From Nitrospinaceae bacterium (GTDB lineage: Bacteria; Nitrospinota; Nitrospinia; Nitrospinales; VA-1): 6,389 nucleotides of DNA. Position 1 is the stretch's first letter. Every line of letters starts with the position of its first letter. The notes beneath the pieces are model-generated. The model worked only from the letters and a program-made list of their open reading frames with translations. It was not told the DNA's origin and ran no database searches. Both the position numbers and the translations under genes were made by a program. Of this stretch, positions 1 to 5,640 are shown one piece after another. Where the stretch lies: NCBI GenBank assembly GCA_029937635.1, contig JAPYPM010000111.1, forward strand, positions 1 through 6,389, written 5' to 3'.

Positions 1-336
1 TTGTCGTATCCTAAAAAGAAGACTCATAGTCGAGACAGCGAAGATGAAAATATAGCTCTAAATGATACTATAGAAAAACAACGGGAAAATATAGTTTACG
101 AGACAGATATCAATGGCCGTTCCCTACCTACATTAAAATCAATGTCAGTATCTAAACAGTGGTTTGATTGGGCTTTCTCAACTTGGGAGCGTCCTGGTCC
201 AACTACAATAATCAATTGCAGTGAGGCTGGAATATTAACTGAACACTGTTCGTTGATGCCCTTGAGTGAAGCAATTTTTAAATACTGTAATAAAAAAATT
301 AATGTGGAATGGGCAATCAAAAAAATTCTTAAATAA
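1..336 (+). CDS. C-terminal end of a DUF115 / motility accessory factor (MAF-like) glycosylation protein, 5' partial
   Basis: The frame is open from the first base of the window to a TAA at 334-336. The TTG at base 1 has no visible upstream context, so this is most likely the tail of a longer gene rather than a 111-aa protein. Residues about 34-95 resemble the C-terminal part of DUF115 proteins (6-hydroxymethylpterin-pyrophosphokinase MptE-like fold, often called motility associated factor). These typically end with a 'Y-E-x-D-x-x-G' strand, an aromatic helix (here WFDWAF) and an 'INxxEGG...PL.EA' block. The last appears here as IINCSEAG followed by MPLSEAI. In flagellated bacteria such proteins take part in nonulosonic-acid glycosylation of flagellin in the cytoplasm. 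The second Gly of the usual EGG is not kept (EAG). The gene converges on the FGE-like gene with a 4-bp gap and no clear terminator between them. The family call comes from remembered motifs and the domain is incomplete. Confidence 0.6.
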   Translation: MSYPKKKTHSRDSEDENIALNDTIEKQRENIVYETDINGRSLPTLKSMSVSKQWFDWAFSTWERPGPTTIINCSEAGILTEHCSLMPLSEAIFKYCNKKINVEWAIKKILK

Positions 337-340
337 CAAA

Positions 341-1282
341 CTAATAGGTTAGATCTTTTGCACACCGAAACCCCTGCCAATTTTTAAATTTATTTGGTTT
401 CTCGTTAAAGCGATAAGTCGTTCGCATATAATAAGCTTTGTAATACCAATTGCCACCGCGTAACACCTTGCTTATTCCAGAATCAGGGCCTTTTGGGTTA
501 GCATAGGGTGACTCCTCGTAATAAATATCGCTATACCAGTCATTCACCCACTCCCATACATTACCAGCCATATGATGAACCCCATAGGGTGATCGTCCAG
601 CATGCATTGAATCAATTTTTTCTAAAGCTTTAAACCCAAGCTGATTAAATTTTCGTCTGTAGGTAACCAGCTCATGAGTTGGGAATTTATCACCCCAAGG
701 GAAAACTCTACTATCTGTTCCCCGAGAGGCTTTTTCCCATTCCGATTCGGTCGGCAATCGTTTGTTGACCCATCGGCAATAGGTGTCGGCACCATACCAG
801 GAAACTCGATTGGCAGGGTAATTGCTAAGACCTATTCGTGGACGAAATAAATTATCAATCTTTTGGATCGTGACCCCTAAACCAAGCTGAAAATAAAGTG
901 GTGATTGTTTTATATGTTGGTTTAAAAAATTAGCAAAATCAGAAGCACTCACCTCATAACGATCAATAAAGTAGGATTTTAAAAATACTTTATGAACGGG
1001 TTCCTCATCGCTATCTCCCCACTCTTTTTCATTGTCAATATTATAACCCATGGTAAATACACCCTCGGGAATAAAAACCATTTCATCATTAGTTTGAGCT
1101 ATCAATGAAACGCAACCGTTTAATATTAGGATATGTAACCACAGAAAAAAATATAGACTCCTGTTAAAGGAAACAATCTGAGAGGTTGAAGGTATGGCAG
1201 ATTTTTTTAAATTAAATGCTAATGAAATTAATCTTAAAGGTTGGGTCCAAGGGTTAAGAGTTTTATTTAGAGTGGGAACCAT
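341..1282 (-). CDS. FGE-sulfatase (SUMF1-like) domain protein with N-terminal hydrophobic segment, lacking the FGE copper cysteines
   Basis: From the ATG at 1282 the product is 313 aa. Residues 42-56 are hydrophobic and end in LNGC (Cys57), a loose lipobox or membrane anchor, so the domain probably lies outside the cytoplasm. The FGE-sulfatase domain runs from MVFIPEG (68) to the C-terminus, with VSWYGADTYCRW (160-171), RLPTESEWEKASRG (175-188), GNVWEWVNDWY (240-250), RGGNW (275-279) and GFRCA (304-308). True formylglycine-generating enzymes carry two cysteines after RGGSW (human Cys336/Cys341). Here those places are Tyr281 and Met286, so sulfatase activation is unlikely; members without these residues serve varied or unknown roles. 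The start is uncertain. The longest frame begins at 1345 but overlaps the CDGSH gene by 83 bp. The 1282 ATG overlaps it by 20 bp and has no Shine-Dalgarno, so translational coupling is inferred. An AGGAG at about 1160 precedes only non-ATG codons. Confidence 0.85.
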   Translation of the reverse strand: MVPTLNKTLNPWTQPLRLISLAFNLKKSAIPSTSQIVSFNRSLYFFLWLHILILNGCVSLIAQTNDEMVFIPEGVFTMGYNIDNEKEWGDSDEEPVHKVFLKSYFIDRYEVSASDFANFLNQHIKQSPLYFQLGLGVTIQKIDNLFRPRIGLSNYPANRVSWYGADTYCRWVNKRLPTESEWEKASRGTDSRVFPWGDKFPTHELVTYRRKFNQLGFKALEKIDSMHAGRSPYGVHHMAGNVWEWVNDWYSDIYYEESPYANPKGPDSGISKVLRGGNWYYKAYYMRTTYRFNEKPNKFKNWQGFRCAKDLTY

Positions 1283-1484
1283 CGCAGAAAGGTTTATTTT
1301 TGCTTTTAAAGCATCTACATAACATATAAGTTTTATCTTCATCAAGTTCCAATATTATTGGTCCGTTGCCACCTGCGGTATGGTGGGTAGCATCACAATG
1401 TGGCCAGTGAGCTGATTGCATGCAGGTGCAGTAAGCGATTTGTTTGGCTCCTGTGAGTTTAGTAGGGCCCGTTGTTTCGGTCAT
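1263..1484 (-). CDS. Twin CDGSH-type iron-sulfur protein
   Basis: This is a 73-aa protein with two complete CDGSH zinc-finger-like motifs (C-x-C-x2-[ST]-x3-P-x-C-D-x-x-H). The first is CTCMQSAHWPHCDATH (residues 19-34) and the second is CRCFKSKNKPFCDGSH (56-71). Each should bind one 2Fe-2S cluster through three cysteines and one histidine, as in mitoNEET/CISD proteins and their small bacterial relatives. The proposed roles of those relatives are electron or cluster transfer. There is no signal peptide or membrane segment, so it is probably cytoplasmic. The first motif has DATH in place of DGSH, which keeps the ligands. The ATG at 1484 lacks a clear Shine-Dalgarno. The 3' end overlaps the start region of the FGE-like gene on the same strand, suggesting co-transcription. 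The 183-bp AT-rich gap upstream separates it from the HTH gene and may hold its promoter. I see no clear terminator there. Confidence 0.9.
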   Translation of the reverse strand: MTETTGPTKLTGAKQIAYCTCMQSAHWPHCDATHHTAGGNGPIILELDEDKTYMLCRCFKSKNKPFCDGSHSK

Positions 1485-1667
1485 AAAAATGCATTAATAA
1501 ATATAAAAGCTAAAAAATTAAAACAGTATCTAAATACAACTCTGGTTAAGGTAAAAAATTTTTAGATTAGATCAAGTGTAACTATACTTTGCATTTCGTA
1601 AAGAAAATCATTATTTCTAAAAAAATATTTTATAAACATAAACCAGTTAACCTTGCGCTTAGAGAAC

Positions 1668-2648
1668 TTACTCAATGAGTTGTGCATTGATGGTAAAATT
1701 TGTCACAATATCATCCTTGTTTCCGTTAGGGATACTTATTGACTTACCATTGAGTGTCAGTTCGATTAAATTTTTATTACCCACGTTTAGTAGATATTGT
1801 TTATTGCCATAAAATATTTTATCGGATCCTTTTGCAACGATAAAACTCTCAACCGGCAAATCATCTACCCTTATATTAAACCAGATATCTCCCTTGACCC
1901 TGATGCTTAACTTTAACGGGAAAATTTTTTCGTTAGCTGAGGATGAAGCAGTAACTGTATTTTTTTTACCAGATATATCAGATGGTCCACTTGGGATTAT
2001 TTTTTTATCAGGATTTTCACTATTGACTGTAGATGATAAATTTTCAAAATCAGCCACAGGTTTTCTAGCAAGAGTATTAGAGGATTCTTCAATAGGTATC
2101 TTGGGATCACTTGTTAAAGTTTTGAAAGGAGACTTGGATATTGTTAAGGCAGTCGATATATTATTGGTTTCAGAATTTACGGCAGGTAAATTCTTAGGAG
2201 ATTCTTTTTTGATTTCTTTTTGTGCTTTAGAAAATTTTACAATGGTAGATTCTGTAGCATCCGTATTAAAATTTTGGATAAGTATATTTATACCACGCAG
2301 GGTTCCTAATAAAATTAAAACTGAAAGGCCTAATAAAAAAATAAATTGAGTGTCGAATTTGGGGTGCTTTATATTTGACGTACTTTGATTACTGGTGTCA
2401 GTGAGGCAAGGTATTTTATGCATGTCCATGTAAGTAGAGAGTACCTCATCTTCTTGGGCACCAATCACGTTAGAAACAGACCGGATGTATCCTCTAATAA
2501 ATACTTCCTCAGGTAATTCGTCAAACTGATTTTTTTCCAGTGCCTCTAGATAACGAACGGGAATCTTAGTTTTCGAATGCAATTCATCGAGGGTAACACC
2601 CCTGAGCTCACGTTCAGATTTTAAATAAGAACCAAAATTTTCTATCAT
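1668..2648 (-). CDS. RodZ-like protein: N-terminal HTH, single transmembrane helix, C-terminal DUF4115
   Basis: This 326-aa protein has the complete RodZ-family layout. Residues 1-70 form the HTH_25 (Xre/cro-like) domain, with FGSYLKSERELRGVTLDEL, then KTKIPVRYLEALE and the family's typical 'lPeEvFiRGYIRsvs' stretch (LPEEVFIRGYIRSVSN, 45-60). A transmembrane helix spans about 101-118. A low-complexity Ser/Thr/Asn/Lys linker runs from about 125 to 240. The end (about 244-315) is a DUF4115 beta domain (LKLSIRVKGDIWFNIRVDD ... IELTLNGKSI). In E. coli RodZ links MreB to the elongasome through the cytoplasmic HTH. In many other phyla this architecture sits alone in the genome with an unproven role, so a gene symbol is withheld. 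The start at 2648 is supported by the HTH beginning at residue 1, but no Shine-Dalgarno is seen. It is transcribed away from the long gene-free tract. Confidence 0.88.
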   Translation of the reverse strand: MIENFGSYLKSERELRGVTLDELHSKTKIPVRYLEALEKNQFDELPEEVFIRGYIRSVSNVIGAQEDEVLSTYMDMHKIPCLTDTSNQSTSNIKHPKFDTQFIFLLGLSVLILLGTLRGINILIQNFNTDATESTIVKFSKAQKEIKKESPKNLPAVNSETNNISTALTISKSPFKTLTSDPKIPIEESSNTLARKPVADFENLSSTVNSENPDKKIIPSGPSDISGKKNTVTASSSANEKIFPLKLSIRVKGDIWFNIRVDDLPVESFIVAKGSDKIFYGNKQYLLNVGNKNLIELTLNGKSISIPNGNKDDIVTNFTINAQLIE

Positions 2649-3499
2649 AATGTTATATTGGGATAAAAAAGTTCAGATATTTTTGAAGGAATTAATTAAA
2701 GTAGTTTTCCAGTTAGAAGGTTACAAAACATTTGAAAAACTTAATTGTTATATTTTAAATATTTTTGATTGGAGTGACGCTAACTTAAATATGATTTCGC
2801 TGGGTTAACATCCTAATCATCAAACTTTAAAACGATCCACATTCTTAAAGCCTCGGAATTATAAACAATCTCGCGGATATTCCCAATTTTAAAATATTTG
2901 AGGGTCTCCAGTCGTTGGCAGATTTAAAATTTTTTAGATACCTTACCTTATATAATTATGTTTTTACCAGATATTAAAAGAAGGAGACAGGGTTTGTATT
3001 TTTAATATTATGGTACTTCATTAGTTTTGAAGCCAAAAAACTTTTACGGATTAAGAACAATCTAGAATTGATGACATGGTAGAGCAAATTCCCCCATCTG
3101 ACTATGAAAAGTCAATTTTGCTGGTTTGAGGTGTATGAATCACAATGATTAAGGTACGTTATTTTCAAGGATATAGCATAATATTATTTAGATCATGCAT
3201 TGATGATACAGGAACATAATAAAATTGCTAAAAATATATAAAGTTATATAATACAATGATATAGTAATCTATATCGATGAAGGCTGAGGTCCCTAAGTCA
3301 TTTAAAAAGAATTAAAATTTTTAATAAAAAATGAATATAGAAGAGTAAAATAGAAAAATTAATTAATTTTTTTTAAGGTATTAGACTTCCCGGCCGATAG
3401 GATAGCTGATCGGTATTATTCAATCGCTGAAGTATTATTTTTGAAGTCCTTGATTGTTAATCCATTTTAGAAATATTCGCTGATCAATTTCAATGATTT

Positions 3500-3528
3500 A
3501 ATGGGGGACCCCCCCATTTTATTATTAA
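3500..3528 (+). terminator. GC-rich hairpin followed by T-rich tract (terminator or attenuator)
   Basis: AATGGGGG at 3500-3507 pairs perfectly with CCCCCATT at 3511-3518 around a 3-nt loop. TTATTATT follows on the + strand. It lies about 145 bp before the first secreted-protein gene, with no annotated + gene ending nearby. It could therefore stop transcripts entering from an unrecognised upstream unit, or act in a leader. The T-tract is interrupted by A, so it is weaker than the terminator at 5218. Confidence 0.5.
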
Positions 3529-3564
3529 ATATTAACTTTTTTAAATCAGATTGAAGGAGGTGGT

Positions 3565-3614
3565 GGTCAATAAACCGTGACGGTCGGTCAATATCGATAC
3601 CGTTATTTTATAAA
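3565..3614 (+). promoter_or_regulatory. Candidate activator-type promoter: two GGTCAATA direct repeats and a TATAAA -10-like element
   Basis: GGTCAATA occurs at 3565-3572 and again at 3586-3593, an offset of exactly 21 bp (two helical turns). The second copy overlaps where a -35 box would stand relative to TATAAA at 3609-3614 (15 bp between), and no TTGACA is present. That is the geometry of a class II activator or response-regulator site. Between the copies is ACCGT-G-ACGGT (3574-3584), a perfect odd palindrome. ACCGT recurs at 3599-3603. Inferred transcripts would start near 3620 and give a leader of about 40 nt to the ATG at 3663. No transcript data support this. Confidence 0.35.
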
Positions 3615-3662
3615 TTTTAATTCACTTGAATATATCAATTTGAATATACAGGAGTAGAAATA

Positions 3663-4382
3663 ATGAAAATAAAGCACTTAAATCGATTTTATTTCGGAAT
3701 CGTAGTGACAGCCCTTCTTGTTATTTTAACAGGAAACGCATTTGCTGCAACAAACGCATCACGTAATAAGGTGGATGGCGATAAAGCTAACACCTTTGCT
3801 AACAATTATATTGTAACGTCTCCATATTGGCAGGTTGATTCTGGTTCTTATACCTTCATCGCGGTTTCCCATTCATCGCTTTCGGGTATGGCTTCACAAA
3901 TTGGTGTTAAAATCAATGCTATCACTAGTGCAGGAACTGCCTACGACACCGCTGAAAGTTTCACAGTTACCTCAGGGTCAACCCAGCGTGTGTTTATTGT
4001 TCCAACGAATCACGCTACCGTTAACTCAACAAATATCACGTCGGGAGTGTTTTTAGCCGGGACTACAGATTTTACATACGGTCACATTCGTGCGACACCA
4101 GTAGCGACCCATCCTAACCTAATATATTCTGGCGGTTACAAGACAGCACAGGACCAAGGTATGGGTTTAAGGGATTCTACCACTCTTTCCTACTGGGGTT
4201 CAGTCATCATCGAGGCGAATACTACTGGTTTTGCAATGGAATTTATTGGTGATATGAATGATAGTATGACACCAGCAGTATCATTTAGGTGTGGCGTCGC
4301 AGCTGCCACGGACGCATGGACTGACGGCTCTACGTCAGGTAATTGCGATCGCATTATGTCATCAGGTGTCAACCTTCAATAG
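3663..4382 (+). CDS. Secreted protein of unrecognised family, first of a tandem paralogous pair
   Basis: This is a 239-aa exported protein. The N-terminus is basic (MKIKHLNR) with a hydrophobic core (about 11-23) and a signal-peptidase I site AFA|A after residue 28. The mature part of about 211 aa is rich in Ser, Thr, Gly and Ala and poor in Lys, as in extracellular beta-rich proteins. I do not recognise the family. Landmarks shared with the downstream gene are PYxQV (54-58), SYTFIxxSH (62-70), RVF (109-111), HATVN (117-121), THP (149-151), SxWG (176-179) and GFAMEFIGDM (189-198). The C-terminal tail (199-239) is not shared and carries the only cysteines (Cys210, Cys228), possibly a disulfide. 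The start is well fixed by AGGAG at 3650-3654, 8 nt before the ATG. TTGAATATA occurs twice (3626-3634, 3640-3648) just before it. No LPxTG, lipobox, transmembrane anchor or PEP-CTERM signal is seen, so it is probably released or periplasmic. Confidence 0.85.
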   Translation: MKIKHLNRFYFGIVVTALLVILTGNAFAATNASRNKVDGDKANTFANNYIVTSPYWQVDSGSYTFIAVSHSSLSGMASQIGVKINAITSAGTAYDTAESFTVTSGSTQRVFIVPTNHATVNSTNITSGVFLAGTTDFTYGHIRATPVATHPNLIYSGGYKTAQDQGMGLRDSTTLSYWGSVIIEANTTGFAMEFIGDMNDSMTPAVSFRCGVAAATDAWTDGSTSGNCDRIMSSGVNLQ

Positions 4383-4383
4383 A

Positions 4384-4407
4384 GGCTTTATAATTTAAAA
4401 TTATGCC
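4384..4407 (+). other. Imperfect hairpin between the two paralogs
   Basis: GGC (4384-4386), a TTT bulge, ATAATTT (4390-4396), one A, AAATTAT (4398-4404) and GCC (4405-4407) can fold into a bulged stem just after the first stop codon. It is mostly A/T and lacks a following T-run, so it is unlikely to end transcription completely. It could tune message stability between the two genes, or it may be chance. Confidence 0.25.
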
Positions 4408-4444
4408 AAGAGATTGGCTGATGAAATATTAGGGAGAATAACTA

Positions 4445-5182
4445 ATGAAAAAAGTAAATTTATTTTTAATTTTAATGATGCTTGGGTTTGGAATTCTGGT
4501 TCAGAATGCTCATGCCGGAACATTAGCTGAGGCGCCAAATTTGCCAGGAGTTGCTACTGGATCAATGCATAATGCTCGCATCGCTATCGCCCCTTATGCT
4601 CAGGTGGTAGCTAATGATTCGTATACCTTTATTGGTATCAGTCACCCGTCTCTTGCTACGGCACATACTAGCATCGGATTGGTGGTTGAAGCGATGAATA
4701 TGACCACGGTGCCTAATACTAGTGCTGGAAGGGCCGCTATTTTTACTGTGTCAGCGGGTGAGACTCACCGGGTCTTTGTTATTAATCAGAGTCACGCCAC
4801 CATTAACGGTAATAATGCTTCATTTACTGATACTCAGACGCATCTAATCACGACTACAGATGCCTCACAGTTTGGGAATATCAAGGTTACATCAGTTGGT
4901 ACGCATCCTTACGGTGCAACCTTAGATACAATGCGTCCAGGTGCCTACGCATATACTGCGGCCGTGCCTTGTGCAGCTTGCATACAAAGATATGATGGCC
5001 TTAACCAGCTTTCTATGTGGGGTGTAGTTTATCAGGAATCTAATGGTGCTGGATTTGCGATGGAATTTATTGGAGATATGCATGATTCGTCCGGCGACAT
5101 GGGTAGTAGAGTTGCTTATCCCTTGAGTGGATATGATGATGATTCAGTAGGTCAAGGTCCGGCAGGTAGAGGTGTAAACTAG
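4445..5182 (+). CDS. Secreted protein of unrecognised family, second of a tandem paralogous pair
   Basis: This is a 245-aa exported protein. The signal peptide has MKK, a hydrophobic core (about 5-19) and AHA|G cleavage after residue 24. It is clearly homologous to the gene 62 bp upstream, with APYAQV (49-54), SYTFIGISH (59-67), RVF (109-111), HATIN (117-121), THP (153-155), SMWG (190-193) and GFAMEFIGDM (203-212) in the same order. It differs by an inserted stretch before SMWG containing the only cysteines, in C-A-A-C (176-179). No histidine follows, so this is not a haem site. The C-terminal tail is Gly/Asp-rich (215-245). The start is supported by AGGGAG at 4431-4436, 8 nt before the ATG. 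The short gap and the absence of a strong terminator in it suggest one transcript for both genes. The paralogs are already well diverged, so the duplication is not recent or selection is diversifying. Function is unknown. Confidence 0.85.
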   Translation: MKKVNLFLILMMLGFGILVQNAHAGTLAEAPNLPGVATGSMHNARIAIAPYAQVVANDSYTFIGISHPSLATAHTSIGLVVEAMNMTTVPNTSAGRAAIFTVSAGETHRVFVINQSHATINGNNASFTDTQTHLITTTDASQFGNIKVTSVGTHPYGATLDTMRPGAYAYTAAVPCAACIQRYDGLNQLSMWGVVYQESNGAGFAMEFIGDMHDSSGDMGSRVAYPLSGYDDDSVGQGPAGRGVN

Positions 5183-5217
5183 AAAAGGATCTATTATAAT
5201 CTAGAACTAAGTTTATT

Positions 5218-5256
5218 ATGGGGTCAACCAGCTTGCCTGGTTGACCCTATTTTTTA
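5218..5256 (+). terminator. Strong Rho-independent terminator closing the secreted-protein cassette
   Basis: GGGTCAACCAG at 5221-5231 pairs perfectly over 11 bp with CTGGTTGACCC at 5237-5247 around a CTTGC loop. The stem can extend outward by A-T, T-A and one G-T pair (5218-5250). TATTTTTTATT follows on the + strand, giving a canonical intrinsic terminator 36 bp after the second paralog's stop codon. Seen from the minus strand the stem is not followed by a T-run, so it acts mainly on + transcripts. Confidence 0.93.
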
Positions 5257-5272
5257 TTCTGCTTTTGAGTAT

Positions 5273-5640
5273 TTAAAGATAATAATAAGTATTGATTATG
5301 ATTTTTTTACGTTGATATATTTGAATAAAATATTGTCCTTTTAGTATAGACTTCGATATATTTTTTCCCAAAATAGTTTGACCAAGAATAAAAAAGTTAA
5401 TGCGTAGCTTATAAATATACTCGGGAAGGAAAGAGAGTATTCTTGGGTATGGGTAGAAATCCCCTCTAAAACTAATTGATCCATAGGCATAGGCTCCCTC
5501 CTCACGTTCGAGGAAAATTTCCAGAAAAGGGAACCTTAGTTTCGTTATGATTACTAAAATAATGAATAAAGAGATTAGACCTAAGGCTCATTAAAAGATT
5601 TTTCCTGAAGCTGTCTTTTAAAGTATTTTTTATGATTCAT
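5273..5640 (-). pseudogene. Decayed N-terminal fragment of a PMT/GT39 (ArnT-like) membrane glycosyltransferase
   Basis: The ATG at 5640-5638 overlaps the TPR gene's TGA (ATGA) and opens a basic start, MNHKKYFKRQLQEK, but that frame hits TAG after 19 codons. A second frame, open from 5587 to the TAA at 5275-5273, gives the membrane stretch LISLFIILVIITKLRFPFL and then LEREEGAYAY (5512-5483). This is the luminal LERDEGEYAY-type motif of ArnT/PMT-like transferases, which includes the acidic catalytic residue. The next expected stretch, MDQLVLEGI then FPSIFISYALTF, continues in another frame from 5484. The following LGQTILG (5386-5366) is back in the previous frame. The switch at 5484 is explained by loss of two bases in TATATGGAT; the return lies in a T-run near 5390. 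Three frame changes and about 100 codons against the several hundred usual for the family show a dead, truncated gene. It was probably once coupled to the TPR gene. The terminator at 5218 marks its left limit. Confidence 0.68.

Larger units (their letters stand above)
2649..3662. other. About 1 kb without an intact gene; very AT-rich, with broken coding-like traces and regulatory structure at its right end
   Basis: No frame gives a convincing gene on either strand. One + frame stays open from 2849 to 3079, apart from a single TAA at 2975. It reads NNLADI, then FEGLQSLADLKF, in a leucine-rich style, then KKLLRIKNNLELMTW. Another + stretch, about 3363-3471, reads RYYSIAEVLFLKSLIVNP, vaguely TPR-like, before a TAG. 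Both could be remnants of dead genes or chance in AT-rich DNA. Long A/T runs dominate 3180-3380. The right end contains a strong hairpin (3500-3518), a perfect AAGGAGGTG (3554-3562) with no sensible start codon at the right distance, and the promoter-like elements listed separately. No tRNA, rRNA, CRISPR array or inverted-repeat-bounded element is recognisable. Confidence 0.6.

Noticed and set aside
1894..2349. A 151-codon + strand frame opposite the RodZ-like gene.
   Set aside because: It lies wholly within the low-complexity linker of a well-supported minus-strand gene. Its translation mirrors that linker and shows no domain.
2650..2808. A 52-aa + strand frame beginning with ATG at 2650 (MLYWDKKVQIF ...).
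   Set aside because: It starts two bases from the divergent RodZ-like start, with no Shine-Dalgarno and no room for a promoter outside the neighbouring gene. Its composition fits chance in AT-rich DNA.
2649..3662. Possible CRISPR array, tRNA gene or insertion sequence in the long gene-free tract.
   Set aside because: There are no regularly spaced repeats, no cloverleaf-like stretch with a TTC loop, and no terminal inverted repeats or transposase fragments that I can identify.
3835..4056. A 73-codon frame inside the first secreted-protein gene, in another frame.
   Set aside because: The overlapping frame has a signal peptide, a ribosome binding site and a paralog; this one has none of these.
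5341..5490. A 49-aa minus-strand frame starting MPMDQLVLEG with a hydrophobic stretch and an apparent strong Shine-Dalgarno (GAGGAGGGAG) just upstream, looking like a small membrane protein.
   Set aside because: The purine-rich stretch encodes the R-E-E-G part of the glycosyltransferase LEREEGAYAY motif, and the frame itself continues that family's sequence. It is better explained as one piece of the frameshifted pseudogene.
5440..5560. Short complementary stretches (such as CCTC/GAGG) and conserved-looking GC patches, considered as a riboswitch or small RNA.
   Set aside because: The patches coincide with the conserved codons of the GT39 remnant on the minus strand, and no known riboswitch consensus is recognisable.
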